Source: an uncultured Oceanospirillales bacterium
GTDB lineage: Bacteria; Pseudomonadota; Gammaproteobacteria; Xanthomonadales; SZUA-36
Assembly: GCA_913055655.1 (NCBI GenBank)
Contig: CAJXKA010000001.1
Coordinates: forward strand, 1,116,842-1,180,841
DNA length: 64,000 bases
Direction: 5' to 3'
Shown here: in pieces, positions 51,813 through 61,021 of the stretch
Layout: every line of letters begins with the position of its first letter
Position numbering within the stretch: position 1 is the stretch's first letter
Notes under the pieces: model-generated
What the model was told of the DNA's origin: nothing
The model's input: the letters and a program-made list of their open reading frames with translations, nothing else
The model's database searches: none
Made by a program: the position numbers and the translations under genes

Positions 51813-54193
51813 GAACCCGGCCTTGCCAGGCGGGCGGCATTGCCGACCACCAGCAGGGAACTGGCGGACATGCCCAGTGCGGCCATCCACGGCTGGAGCC
51901 AGCCACTGAATGCCAGTGGCACGGCCAGCGTGTTATAGCCGATCGCCCAGGCCAGGTTCTGCCGCACCAGGCGGCGCGTGCGAATCGCCATGTCCCGTGC
52001 CGTGGTGACGCCGGCCAGGCCGGCGCCGACCAGGGCCATGTCGGCGGCGCCCTGCGCAAGTTCGGTGGCGCCGTGCACGCTGATCGACGCATCGGCGGCG
52101 GCCAGGACCGGCGCGTCGTTGACCCCGTCGCCCACCATGACCACGGTCCGGCCGGCGGCGCGAAGTTGTTCGAGTGCGGCGATCTTGTCGTCCGGGGCCT
52201 GGCGCGACTGCCAGTGCGTGATCCCCAGCGCGTCGGCGACTTCTGAAACCGCCCGTTCGTCATCGCCGGAAAGGATACGCAGCTCGACTCCCGCCGCCCG
52301 CAGCGCCCGGGTCACCTCCACGGCATCATCACGCAACCGGTCACGCACCCGGAAGGTTGCGATCCAGCCCTGGTCGTCAGCCAGCCAGATGCCCTCGTCA
52401 CCGGCATCATCCGGCATGCCCACCAGTGCCGCCGTACCCAGTCGGTAACGGTGGCCGTCGATGTGCGCGGACAACCCCGCGCCCACGTGCAGCCGGGCGC
52501 GCTCGGCCCGTGGCAACGTCCCGCCGGGGGTGAAGGCCCGCGCCAGGGGGTGCGCTGAATCGGCCTCGATGGCCGCCGCGATGGCCAGGGCCTGTTCGTC
52601 CGTCCATTCCGCGCGCGCCGGGTTCAGGAGGATGTGCTCAAGCGTCGGTTCGCCCAGTGTCAGCGTACCGGTCTTGTCGAAAACCACAGTATCTGCCCGC
52701 GCCAGCGGTTCCAGCGCTTCGCCGCGCGACAGCAGAACGCCGCGTTTCAGCAGGGCCCGGCTGGCCGCGGCCAGTGCCGCCGGGGTGGCCAGCGCCAGCG
52801 CACAGGGACAACTGACCACCAGCACGGCCAGCGCCGCCGGCAGCGCGCGCGCCGGGTCCGCCCACGACCACCAGGCCGCCGCGGCCGTCGCCAGCACCAG
52901 CACCGCGACGATAAAGGCCCCGGCCAGGCGATCTGCGAGCCCTGTACGATGCTCACCACGCGCTGCCAGCATGCGCCGGCCCAGCGCCGAGATCGCCGTT
53001 TCGGCGCCGGCGTGGCGAACCTCCAGGGTCACCGGGGCGTCGCGGTTAACGACCCCTGCGACCACGGCGTCCCCCACCGTGCGCCAGGCCGGCCGGGATT
53101 CACCTGTCAGCACGGCCTCGTCAACGCGGGTGCGGCCCTCGGTGATGACGCCGTCGGCCGGGAAAGCCCGACCGGGCTTTACCCGGACATGGTCTCCGGC
53201 CACCAGCAGCGCCGCGGGCACCCGTTCCGTGCCGTTGTCGGCCAGGCGATCGGCCCACTCGGGCAACAGCCGCGCCAGCGCTGCACCGGCCCGGGCATTG
53301 CGCTGGCGCTGGGACATCTGCACGTAGCGCGCAATGCTCAGGAAAAACACGAACATGACGACGGAATCGAAATACACATCGCCCTGCCCGCGCAGGAAAT
53401 TCACGCAACTGGCGCCGAACGCGATTCCGATGGCCAGCGCGACGGGCAGGTCCATGCCGGGCCGGCGGGCGCGCAATGCCGCGGCCGCGCCACGAAAAAA
53501 CGGCAGCCCCGAGTAAAACACCACCGGGATGGTGACGAGCAGGCTGGTCCAGGCCAGGAAACGCCGCGCCGTTTCGCCGATGCCCAGCGCATCACCGGCG
53601 TACAGGCCGACGGCGTACATCATCACCTGCATCATGCCCAGCCCGGCAACGCCCAGGCGGCGCATGGCCGCGCGTCGTTCATCCAGGCGGACCCGCTCGG
53701 CATCACCCGCCAGCGGCAGGTGCGGCCGGTAACCAAAGCGCGCCAGCTCGTGTGCCAGGCGGCTGGGTGGCGCCTGTTCGGGGATGTACTCGACCTGGGT
53801 GAAACCGCTGGCGATGTCGACGCTGACCCGGCGGACACCCGCCAGCGGCTCCAGCCGGCTACGGATCAGCCAGGCGCAGGCGGCGCAGTGCACGCCCTCG
53901 ACCTGCAGCATCAGCTCAAAGAAACCGTCACCCAGGTCGGCACCCCGGAACGCGGGATTGCGGTCGATAGCCGACCAGTCGTCAGCCAGTGCCTCGGGGT
54001 CACCCGGCGCACGAACGCCCTCACCTTCCCGGAACCGGTAGTACCGGCCCAGGCCGGCACGGTGAATCAGCTCAAAAACGGCCTGGCAGCCGGCGCAGCA
54101 GACCGGCCGCGTGGCGCCTTCCCATTCCACGTGGAAGCGATCGTCCTCGCAGGGTTCGCCACAATGGAAGCAGGCCGGTCGCGGCTCAGTCAT
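51809..54193 (-). CDS. ccoI: Copper-translocating P-type ATPase CcoI
   Basis: The 794-residue protein has an N-terminal Cys-rich domain (CFHCGEPCEDD, CCAGCQAVFE), a heavy-metal domain (GVHCAACAW), the ion channel CPCALALATP, phosphorylation site DKTGTLTLG and hinge GDGVNDAPVL. CcoI/FixI exports copper for the CcoN binuclear centre. ATG 54193 (MTEPRPACFHC) is preferred over the longer frame. It overlaps the short gene upstream by eight bases. Confidence 0.94.
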   Translation of the reverse strand: MTEPRPACFHCGEPCEDDRFHVEWEGATRPVCCAGCQAVFELIHRAGLGRYYRFREGEGVRAPGDPEALADDWSAIDRNPAFRGADLGDGFFELMLQVEGVHCAACAWLIRSRLEPLAGVRRVSVDIASGFTQVEYIPEQAPPSRLAHELARFGYRPHLPLAGDAERVRLDERRAAMRRLGVAGLGMMQVMMYAVGLYAGDALGIGETARRFLAWTSLLVTIPVVFYSGLPFFRGAAAALRARRPGMDLPVALAIGIAFGASCVNFLRGQGDVYFDSVVMFVFFLSIARYVQMSQRQRNARAGAALARLLPEWADRLADNGTERVPAALLVAGDHVRVKPGRAFPADGVITEGRTRVDEAVLTGESRPAWRTVGDAVVAGVVNRDAPVTLEVRHAGAETAISALGRRMLAARGEHRTGLADRLAGAFIVAVLVLATAAAAWWSWADPARALPAALAVLVVSCPCALALATPAALAAASRALLKRGVLLSRGEALEPLARADTVVFDKTGTLTLGEPTLEHILLNPARAEWTDEQALAIAAAIEADSAHPLARAFTPGGTLPRAERARLHVGAGLSAHIDGHRYRLGTAALVGMPDDAGDEGIWLADDQGWIATFRVRDRLRDDAVEVTRALRAAGVELRILSGDDERAVSEVADALGITHWQSRQAPDDKIAALEQLRAAGRTVVMVGDGVNDAPVLAAADASISVHGATELAQGAADMALVGAGLAGVTTARDMAIRTRRLVRQNLAWAIGYNTLAVPLAFSGWLQPWMAALGMSASSLLVVGNAARLARPGS

Positions 54194-54401
54194 CGTCCCC
54201 GTTCTGCGCCCGCATTTCGCTGCGTAGACGATCGTACTCGTCGTCCTTGACCACCAGGTACTCCGGGTTCGCCAGCGCCAGCCACAGGGTGACGCCCGAG
54301 GCAATGACGGTCAGCAGCGGGATGGCGATCAGTACCCAGGGCCAGGGCTCGCGGTACCAGGGGCGTGGTGCCGTCTGGGGCTTTGTGCCGGGTGCGTTCA
54401 T
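54186..54401 (-). CDS. ccoH: Short CcoH/FixH-like membrane protein
   Basis: The 71-residue protein has APRPWYREPWPWVLIAIPLLTVIASGVTLWLALANPEYLVVKDDEY, the N-terminal helix and PWYxxxWPWxxIxxP motif of CcoH/FixH. The usual soluble domain of about 80 residues is missing. It overlaps ccoG by four bases and ccoI by eight. Whether it is functional in this short form is unclear, but the overlaps argue for expression. Confidence 0.75.
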   Translation of the reverse strand: MNAPGTKPQTAPRPWYREPWPWVLIAIPLLTVIASGVTLWLALANPEYLVVKDDEYDRLRSEMRAQNGDDD

Positions 54402-55774
54402 CGGTCAAAAGGCAGGATCATGCGGACGGTCCGGGTGATATCGATCGAGGGTTCATCCTCGGCCTGGAAGCGCAGCTCGACATCCTGCGAGCCACGTCCC
54501 AGCGTAGTGGGCGCCTTCAGGGACAGCGTGAATTCGCCCACCTGTTCAGACGCCAGCCGGGGCGCGGGGTTCACGTCGACCTCGACATCCGGATGACCCG
54601 GTGCGGTCACCACGTAACGGCGTTCGTGGTCATCGAGATTCACCAGCTTCAAGGTGTAGACATTCTCAATGCGGCCGTCGTTCAACTGGCGATACAGCTG
54701 GTTGCGGTCGGAGATCAGCTCGGCGCGCAACAGGGTGCGCTGCGTCAGCGAAATGCCGATCCCCAGCAACAGGACCAGCAGCAGGCTGCCATAAACCAGG
54801 ATTCTCGGGCGCAGGACCCGGGTCGGCTTGTGCTCCAGCGCGTTTTCCGTGGTGTAGCGAATCAGGCCGCGAGGATAGTCCATCTTGTCCATGACCTGGT
54901 CGCAGACATCCACGCAGGCCGCGCAGGCGATACATTCCACCTGCAGGCCGTCACGGATATCGATGCCCGTGGGGCAGACCTGGACGCACAGCGTGCAGCC
55001 AATACAGTCCCCGAGCCCCAGTTCGGCCCGGTCGTCGGTCTTGCGACGGCCGCCGCGTGGCTCGCCGCGCTCGGCATCGTAGGAAATGATCAGCGTGTCG
55101 CGGTCGAACATCGCGCCCTGGAAGCGTGCATACGGGCACATGTACTTGCAGACCTGCTCACGCAGCAGCCCGGCGTTGCCGTAGGTCGCGAAGCCGTAGA
55201 ACAGGATCCAGAACGTTTCCCACGGCCCCAGCGACATCGACAGTACGGACTGGCCCAGGTCGCGGATGGGGGTGAAGAAGCCGACGAAGGTGAACCCGGT
55301 CCACAACGCAAACGTCACCCAGAGCAGCTGTTTCAGGCCCTTGCGGGTCATCTTCTCGGCGTTCCACGGCCCCCGGTCGAGCTTCATCCGCTTGTTGCGG
55401 TCACCCTCGACCCATTCCTCGATCCACATGAAGGTCTCGGTCCAGACCGTCTGCGGGCAGGCGTAGCCGCACCACAGCCGCCCGGCCAGCGCGGTGAAGA
55501 AGAACAGTGTCAGGCCAGCGGCGATCAGCAGCAGGGCCAGGTAGATGAAATCCTGCGGGAAGAAGGTCAGCCCGAAAATGTAGAAGTGCCGGTTCGGCAG
55601 GTCAAACAGCACCGACTGGTGACCGCCCCAGTTCAGCCACGGCAGCAGGTAGTAAAGCCCCAGCAGCACGAAAACTGCGACCTTGCGCAACGTGGCGTGG
55701 CGCCCCTTCACGTGGCGCGGATAGACCTTGGGTTCCTTGCGATACAGGGTGGCGCCGGCCGGTTCGGCGGACAT
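54398..55774 (-). CDS. ccoG: Cytochrome cbb3 accessory protein CcoG
   Basis: The 458-residue membrane protein has several helices and the ferredoxin clusters GDCIGCTLCVQVCPTGIDIRDGLQVECIACAACVDVCDQVM, preceded by WCGYACPQTVWTE. CcoG is a copper-handling oxidoreductase that helps load CcoN. The C-terminal immunoglobulin-like domain is present. Adjacent gene order is standard. Confidence 0.94.
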   Translation of the reverse strand: MSAEPAGATLYRKEPKVYPRHVKGRHATLRKVAVFVLLGLYYLLPWLNWGGHQSVLFDLPNRHFYIFGLTFFPQDFIYLALLLIAAGLTLFFFTALAGRLWCGYACPQTVWTETFMWIEEWVEGDRNKRMKLDRGPWNAEKMTRKGLKQLLWVTFALWTGFTFVGFFTPIRDLGQSVLSMSLGPWETFWILFYGFATYGNAGLLREQVCKYMCPYARFQGAMFDRDTLIISYDAERGEPRGGRRKTDDRAELGLGDCIGCTLCVQVCPTGIDIRDGLQVECIACAACVDVCDQVMDKMDYPRGLIRYTTENALEHKPTRVLRPRILVYGSLLLVLLLGIGISLTQRTLLRAELISDRNQLYRQLNDGRIENVYTLKLVNLDDHERRYVVTAPGHPDVEVDVNPAPRLASEQVGEFTLSLKAPTTLGRGSQDVELRFQAEDEPSIDITRTVRMILPFDR

Positions 55775-56142
55775 CAGTACCAGTCCTCGTTTTCCAGGTC
55801 GGGATTGTCCTCGGCCGGGTGCCGGGTCTGCGGGGGTTTGCGACGACCACGCCCACGGGCATGGCCCTTTCCGGGACCGGTGCGAATCATGTAGCCCGTC
55901 AACAGGGCCGCCGCCAGGGCCACGCCGAAGAGGAAGAAAAACGCCATGCCGTAGACCAGCCGAACGCCGGGTTGCCAGCCCAGCACCCAGTCGTCGCTGA
56001 CCTGATTGGGGTCAATCAGTGCGAAAAGGACGAACGTGCCCGCGCAGGCAACCAGGAACGCCATCCAGGCGGCGACGCCCAGGTCCCGTTGGCGCCGGTT
56101 CCACCGACCCGGCAGCCGTCCATCGCGGCCTTCAGTGTCCAT
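55774..56142 (-). CDS. Two-helix membrane protein of the cbb3 operon
   Basis: Not recognised as a named family. The 122-residue protein has two helices (VAAWMAFLVACAGTFVLFALI and YGMAFFFLFGVALAAALLTGYMI) and a basic/acidic tail ending NPDLENEDWY. It lies between ccoP and ccoG with one-base overlap to ccoG. Its position suggests a small assembly or maturation factor. Confidence 0.7.
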   Translation of the reverse strand: MDTEGRDGRLPGRWNRRQRDLGVAAWMAFLVACAGTFVLFALIDPNQVSDDWVLGWQPGVRLVYGMAFFFLFGVALAAALLTGYMIRTGPGKGHARGRGRRKPPQTRHPAEDNPDLENEDWY

Positions 56143-56149
56143 GGCGGCC

Positions 56150-57058
56150 TCAGTCGCCGTTCTGCGACAGGCTCATCACGTAGGCGGCCAGGATACGGCG
56201 CTGCGGTTCGCTGATCAGCGACTCGTGCGCCGGCATATTGCCGTTACGGCCGGCCTGCACGGTTTCGACAATGTCATCGACGGTGCGGCCGTACAGCCAT
56301 TCGTCATCCGCCAGGCTCGGGGCGCCCAGGGCCGCCATGCCGTGACCCTCGACGCCATGACAGGCCACGCAGAGCATCGTGTAATCCTGCTGGCCTTTCG
56401 CGGCCTGGGCGGCTTCGTGGTCGAGGCCGGACAGCGAGCGCACGTAGTGGGCAAGCGCGAACAACTGTGGATACTCCATGGTCGCGCCCAGTGGCGGCAT
56501 CACGCCCTGGCGGCCGTGGGTAATGGCCGTGAGCACATTGTCGTAGCCCTCGCCCCACTGCCAGTAGTCATCGGCAAGGTTCGGGAAGCCCGGACCGCCG
56601 CCGCCGTCAGAACCGTGGCACATGGCGCAGTAATTGCCGAACAGCCGACGGCCGGTTTCCATGGCGCCGGCATCCGCGGCCAGGGCCCCCGGCGACATGC
56701 CTTCGTAGGCCGCCAGCACTTCCGCCGTCGCTGCCTCGGCCTCGGCCACGTTGGCCTCGTAACGCTGCACCTGGGTCCAGCCCAGCACACCGGGAATATT
56801 ACCCAGCCCCGGGAACAGCACGAGGTAGACCAGCGCGAACACGATGGTGATGTTGAACAGGTGCAGCCACCAGCGCGGCAGCGGGTGATTCAGTTCACGG
56901 ATATCGTGGTCCCAGACATGGCCCGTGTCATCAACGCTGGTGTCATCGTCGCGATCGGAAATTCCCTTCGTCCAGTGCAGCAACCACCAGCAGGCCAGGA
57001 TGCTGCCGATCGAAACAATGATGACTAGCCAGTTCCAGAATGGGGTCAGTTGGGTCAT
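56150..57058 (-). CDS. ccoP: Cytochrome cbb3 oxidase subunit CcoP
   Basis: The 302-residue di-heme cytochrome c has a membrane anchor (LPRWWLHLFNITIVFALVYLVLFPGLG) and two CxxCH sites (NYCAMCHGSDGGGG and MLCVACHGVEGHG). It passes electrons to CcoO and CcoN. It overlaps ccoQ by four bases. Confidence 0.96.
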   Translation of the reverse strand: MTQLTPFWNWLVIIVSIGSILACWWLLHWTKGISDRDDDTSVDDTGHVWDHDIRELNHPLPRWWLHLFNITIVFALVYLVLFPGLGNIPGVLGWTQVQRYEANVAEAEAATAEVLAAYEGMSPGALAADAGAMETGRRLFGNYCAMCHGSDGGGGPGFPNLADDYWQWGEGYDNVLTAITHGRQGVMPPLGATMEYPQLFALAHYVRSLSGLDHEAAQAAKGQQDYTMLCVACHGVEGHGMAALGAPSLADDEWLYGRTVDDIVETVQAGRNGNMPAHESLISEPQRRILAAYVMSLSQNGD

Positions 57059-57228
57059 GTCCTCCCCTCCTCTCTACCGGGGACTTTGCCGTCGTCGTCT
57101 TCCAGCGGCAGGCGCGCCGCCGCATCGAAGTCAGGCTTTCGCTTGCGGCTCCACGCCCAGGCGACCAGGCCCAGGAAGCCGATGATGAGCAGCACCAGCA
57201 GGATGCCGCGCAGCAGGTTGATATCCAT
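57055..57228 (-). CDS. ccoQ: Cytochrome cbb3 oxidase subunit CcoQ
   Basis: The 57-residue protein has one helix (LLRGILLVLLIIGFLGLVAWAWSRKRKPDFDAAARLPLEDD), the CcoQ/FixQ pattern. It stabilises the complex. ATG 57228 follows the ccoO stop by one base. Confidence 0.9.
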   Translation of the reverse strand: MDINLLRGILLVLLIIGFLGLVAWAWSRKRKPDFDAAARLPLEDDDGKVPGREEGRT

Positions 57229-57229
57229 G

Positions 57230-57841
57230 TCAGCGACCGCTCCGCGCGTGCCCCAGCCCCTGCAGGTAGGCAATCAGCGCCTCCATCTCGGTCTTGCCGT
57301 CGACCGCCGCCGGGGCGCCCTCGATGGCTTCATCGGTATACGGGTCACCCATACCCTGCAGGATGCGCATGCGTTTCTGCACGCTGGCGCCATCCACGGT
57401 GGCGGTCTCGAGCCAGGGATAGGCCGGCATGTTCGATTGCGGGACCACGTCGCGCGGGTTCATCAGGTGAATGTGGTGCCACTCGTCGCTGTAGCGCCCG
57501 CCCACCCGCGCCAGGTCCGGCCCGGTGCGCTTGGAGCCCCACTGGAACGGGCGGTCATAAACCGATTCACCGGCCACCGAGTACGGCCCGTATCGCACTG
57601 TCTCGCTGCGAAACGGCCGGATCATCTGTGAATGGCAGCCGTAACAGCCTTCGCGGATGTACACATCGCGCCCGGCCAGTTCCAGCGCCGGGTACGGCTC
57701 GATGCCCTCGGCCGGCTCGATATAGCGCTCCTGGGCGATCAGCGGCAACAGTTCAACCAGGCCGGCCAGGCTGACCACGACCACGATCCACACCGCCATC
57801 AGGTTGATGTTTTTCTCGAGTTTCTTGTGACCGCGGCTCAT
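57230..57841 (-). CDS. ccoO: Cytochrome cbb3 oxidase subunit CcoO
   Basis: The 203-residue membrane-anchored mono-heme cytochrome c has [24 protein letters not shown] and [39 protein letters not shown], the FixO signature with heme ligands. It overlaps ccoN by four bases. Confidence 0.97.
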   Translation of the reverse strand: MSRGHKKLEKNINLMAVWIVVVVSLAGLVELLPLIAQERYIEPAEGIEPYPALELAGRDVYIREGCYGCHSQMIRPFRSETVRYGPYSVAGESVYDRPFQWGSKRTGPDLARVGGRYSDEWHHIHLMNPRDVVPQSNMPAYPWLETATVDGASVQKRMRILQGMGDPYTDEAIEGAPAAVDGKTEMEALIAYLQGLGHARSGR

Positions 57842-59259
57842 GCTTCGCTCCCCCAGTAAGCAGGCTCGGCGACCTCTTCATCGTAGGCTTTACCACCGGC
57901 CAGCGTCTTCCAGGTATTCCACGCCATCACCAGCATGCCGCTGAAGAACAGCAGCCCGCCCAGCAGCCGGATGATGTAGTACGGCTTGGTGGCGGCGATG
58001 GTCTCGATGAAGGTGTAGGTCAGCGTCCCGTCATCATTGAAGGCCCGCCACATCAGGCCCTGCATGACGCCGGCGATCCACATCGAGGCGATGTAGAGCA
58101 CCACGCCGATGGTCGAAATCCAGAAATGCAGGTCGACGGCCCGGTCGCTGTACATCCGCTTCTGGCCCACCAGGCGCGGCACCAGGCAGTACAGGCTGCC
58201 GATGGTCATCATGGCGACCCAGCCCAGTGCACCGGCATGCACATGGCCGATGGTCCAGTCGGTGTAGTGACTGAGGGCGTTGACGGTCTTGATCGACATC
58301 ATCGGCCCTTCGAAGGTCGACATGCCGTAGAAGCTCAGCGCCACGATCATGAATTTCAGTACCGCGTCGTCGCGCAGTTTGTCCCACGCGCCGTTGAGGG
58401 TCATGATGCCGTTGATCATGCCGCCCCAGCTGGGCGCCAGCAGGATCAGCGAGAACACCATGCCCAGCGACTGCAGCCAGTCCGGCAGCGCCGTGTAATG
58501 CAGGTGGTGCGGGCCGGCCCACATGTAGATGCCAATCAGTGCCCAGAAATGCACGATGGACAGGCGATAGGAGTAAATCGGCCGCTCGGCCTGCTTCGGC
58601 ACGAAGTAGTACATCATGCCCAGGAAGCCGGCGGTCAGGAAAAAGCCCACCGCGTTATGGCCGTACCACCACTGCACCATGGCGTCGACCGCGCCGGTGT
58701 ACATCGAGTACGACTTCGTGATGTCCACCGGCATCGCCACGTTGTTGACGATGTGCAGCAGCGCGATGGTGATGATGAAGGCGCCGTAAAACCAGTTGGC
58801 GACATAGATGTGGCTGACCCGGCGCTTGATGATGGTGCCGAAAAAGAGCACCGCGTAAGCCACCCAGACCACCACGATCATCCAGTCGATCCACCATTCC
58901 AGCTCGGCGTATTCCTTGGCCTGCGTCAGGCCAAGCGGCAGTGTCACGGCCGCGCAGACAATGATCAGCTGCCAGCCCCAGAACACGAACGCCGCCAGGG
59001 CGTCGCTGATCAGCCGCACATGACAGGTCCGCTGTACCACGTACAGCGAGGTCCCGATCAGGGCGGAGCCGCCGAACGCGAAGATCACCGCGTTGGTGTG
59101 GAGCGGCCTTAAGCGACCGTAGGTGAGCCAGGAAATCTCGAAATTCAGGGCCGGGAGCCAGAGTTGCGCTGCGATCAGCACCCCCACCAGCATGCCGACA
59201 ATGCCCCAGAGCACGGTCGCCACGGTAAACTGCCTGACGACCTTGTCGTTGTACGTCAT
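57838..59259 (-). CDS. ccoN: Cytochrome cbb3 oxidase catalytic subunit CcoN
   Basis: The 473-residue heme-copper oxidase has about 12 helices, His ligands in [40 protein letters not shown] and the final [16 protein letters not shown], and the crosslinked Tyr of C-type enzymes near the fourth. This oxidase has high oxygen affinity and supports growth at low oxygen. GAGGAGG precedes ATG 59259. No FNR box (TTGAT-N4-ATCAA) was evident upstream. Confidence 0.97.
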   Translation of the reverse strand: MTYNDKVVRQFTVATVLWGIVGMLVGVLIAAQLWLPALNFEISWLTYGRLRPLHTNAVIFAFGGSALIGTSLYVVQRTCHVRLISDALAAFVFWGWQLIIVCAAVTLPLGLTQAKEYAELEWWIDWMIVVVWVAYAVLFFGTIIKRRVSHIYVANWFYGAFIITIALLHIVNNVAMPVDITKSYSMYTGAVDAMVQWWYGHNAVGFFLTAGFLGMMYYFVPKQAERPIYSYRLSIVHFWALIGIYMWAGPHHLHYTALPDWLQSLGMVFSLILLAPSWGGMINGIMTLNGAWDKLRDDAVLKFMIVALSFYGMSTFEGPMMSIKTVNALSHYTDWTIGHVHAGALGWVAMMTIGSLYCLVPRLVGQKRMYSDRAVDLHFWISTIGVVLYIASMWIAGVMQGLMWRAFNDDGTLTYTFIETIAATKPYYIIRLLGGLLFFSGMLVMAWNTWKTLAGGKAYDEEVAEPAYWGSEA

Positions 59260-59354
59260 CCCCGTCCTCCTCCAGAACGCGTTTGTCGACTTTATTCCCG
59301 CAGGCGATAGTATCACTATACCCAGCGCCGTTTGAGAGCGAGAACCATTCACAG

Positions 59355-60161
59355 ATGAGCACGGAGCCCCCCCGCCGGGACACGCCGGCTGCCGCCGGAA
59401 AAACCTTTATCGCGCCCTGTCGTGAGCTCAGCCTCGCCATGCCGATTCGCTGGCTGAAGGAAGGCTGGAACGACTATCGTCGTGTTCCACGGACCAGCCT
59501 GGCGTATGGGTTATTTGTCTTTGCCGTCAGCGTGGCCATGTCGTGGCTGGGCTGGCGCCTGGGCGGCTGGGTGCTGTTGCTGGCCATGCTGACCGGTTTC
59601 GTCTTCGTGGCGCCGCTGCTGGCGTTCGGCCTGTATTCCGTCAGCCGCCAGCTGGACGTGGGCCGTCAGCCCACGCTGGACGGTACGCTGCGCGACCTCT
59701 GGCGGCCGTTGCAGAATGCGATGGTGTTCGGCCTGCTGTTACTCGTGGTATTCCTGGTCTGGGCCCGGGCCGGCTCGATGGTGCACATTTTCATGCCGCC
59801 CGACGCCCAGCCCGGCTGGGCGGACCTGCTCGGCTTCTTCGCCGTCGGTTCCGCGGTCGGCGCGGTATTCGCCGGTTTCAGCTTCGCCGCGTCAGCGTTC
59901 TCGCTGCCGATGCTGGCCAACCGTGATGTCGACGTCATCACCGCCGTGCTCTCGAGTATCAACGCCGTGATGCACAACAAGTTCACCTGCGCGGTGTGGG
60001 CGCTGACCCTGCTGGCGCTGACGGCGATCGGCGTCGCCACCGCCCTGGTCGGCCTGGTGGTGGTCATTCCCTGGCTGGCCTACGCCAGCTGGCACGCCTA
60101 CCGCGATGCGCTCGACGTGTCCGGCTGGCCGGTCCTGCCGGCCGAAAGGCGTCAATCATGA
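59355..60161 (+). CDS. DUF2189 family membrane protein
   Basis: The 268-residue protein has about six helices and the DUF2189 pattern [25 protein letters not shown]...[21 protein letters not shown], ending [21 protein letters not shown]. No function is established. It is divergent from ccoN and overlaps the ribokinase by four bases; genes of this family often lie near cbb3 operons. Confidence 0.88.
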   Translation: MSTEPPRRDTPAAAGKTFIAPCRELSLAMPIRWLKEGWNDYRRVPRTSLAYGLFVFAVSVAMSWLGWRLGGWVLLLAMLTGFVFVAPLLAFGLYSVSRQLDVGRQPTLDGTLRDLWRPLQNAMVFGLLLLVVFLVWARAGSMVHIFMPPDAQPGWADLLGFFAVGSAVGAVFAGFSFAASAFSLPMLANRDVDVITAVLSSINAVMHNKFTCAVWALTLLALTAIGVATALVGLVVVIPWLAYASWHAYRDALDVSGWPVLPAERRQS

Positions 60162-61015
60162 ACCTGCGGGTCGCGGTCATCGGTTCGGTCAACCTCGACC
60201 TGGTCGCCCGGGTCCGGGCTTTTCCGAAGCCGGGCGAGACCGTCACCGACGCCGTCCTGGTGCGCCACCCCGGCGGCAAGGGGGGTAACCAGGCGCTGGC
60301 GGCGCGGCGGCTGGGGGCGGACGTCCACCTGGTGGCCTGCGTGGGTGACGATGCCTCCGCCGACGAGGCGCTGGCGCTGGCGGTTCGCGAGGGGGTCAAC
60401 CTCGAGCATGTGCAGCGACTGCCCGGCGCCAGTACCGGCACCGCGATGATTGCCGTGGAAGCCTCGGGCGAGAACCAGATCGTCGTCGCCCCCGGGGCCA
60501 ACCGGCTGTTCACGCCGGACCGGCTGGTCATGCCGGACTGCGACGTGGTCATCGCCCAGCTGGAAGTGCCGATGGATACCCTGGAGGCTGCCGCCCGGCG
60601 ACACGATGGCTTCTTCTGCCTGAACGCCGCGCCGGCCAGGCGGGTGTCCGAAGCCCTGCTGGAAAACGTTGACCTGCTGGTGGTGAATGAAATCGAGGCC
60701 GAGGCCATCGGTCCGATGATGGACCGCTACGGCGGCTGGCTGGCGGTGACGTACGGCGCGTCCGGCTCGGAGCTGATGCGCAACGGCGACTGGGTGGCCA
60801 GCAGCGATGCCCCGCGGGTGGACACGATCGACACGGTCGGCGCCGGCGATGCCTTCACCGCAGCCCTGGCCATTGGCCTCGGCAGCGGCCTGGCGCCGGA
60901 TGCGGCCATGCGCCGGGCCTGCGCGGCCGGTGCGCTGGCCACCACGCGTGAAGGCGCACAGGCCTCCCCGACCCTGGAAGAACTGGAGCAGTTCCTGGCG
61001 CGGTCCGGCGGCTGA
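60158..61015 (+). CDS. rbsK: Ribokinase (PfkB family)
   Basis: The 285-residue protein has IGSVNLDLVARVRAFPKPGETV, the substrate motif HPGGKGGNQALAARRLGADVH and the catalytic DTVGAGDAFTAALA with Asp base. It phosphorylates ribose at C5. No ribose transporter is nearby, so another sugar is possible. The overlap with the DUF2189 gene is ATGA. Confidence 0.9.
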   Translation: MNLRVAVIGSVNLDLVARVRAFPKPGETVTDAVLVRHPGGKGGNQALAARRLGADVHLVACVGDDASADEALALAVREGVNLEHVQRLPGASTGTAMIAVEASGENQIVVAPGANRLFTPDRLVMPDCDVVIAQLEVPMDTLEAAARRHDGFFCLNAAPARRVSEALLENVDLLVVNEIEAEAIGPMMDRYGGWLAVTYGASGSELMRNGDWVASSDAPRVDTIDTVGAGDAFTAALAIGLGSGLAPDAAMRRACAAGALATTREGAQASPTLEELEQFLARSGG

Positions 61016-61021
61016 CAGGGG

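Noticed and set aside
52634-54250. 538-residue plus-strand frame opposite ccoI
   Set aside because: Shadow of the P-type ATPase gene; Gln/Arg/His-rich with no domains.
54365-55894. 509-residue plus-strand frame opposite ccoG
   Set aside because: Shadow of a clearly real gene with ferredoxin motifs on the other strand.
59260-59354. FNR box upstream of ccoN
   Set aside because: No TTGAT-N4-ATCAA match was visible in the spacer.
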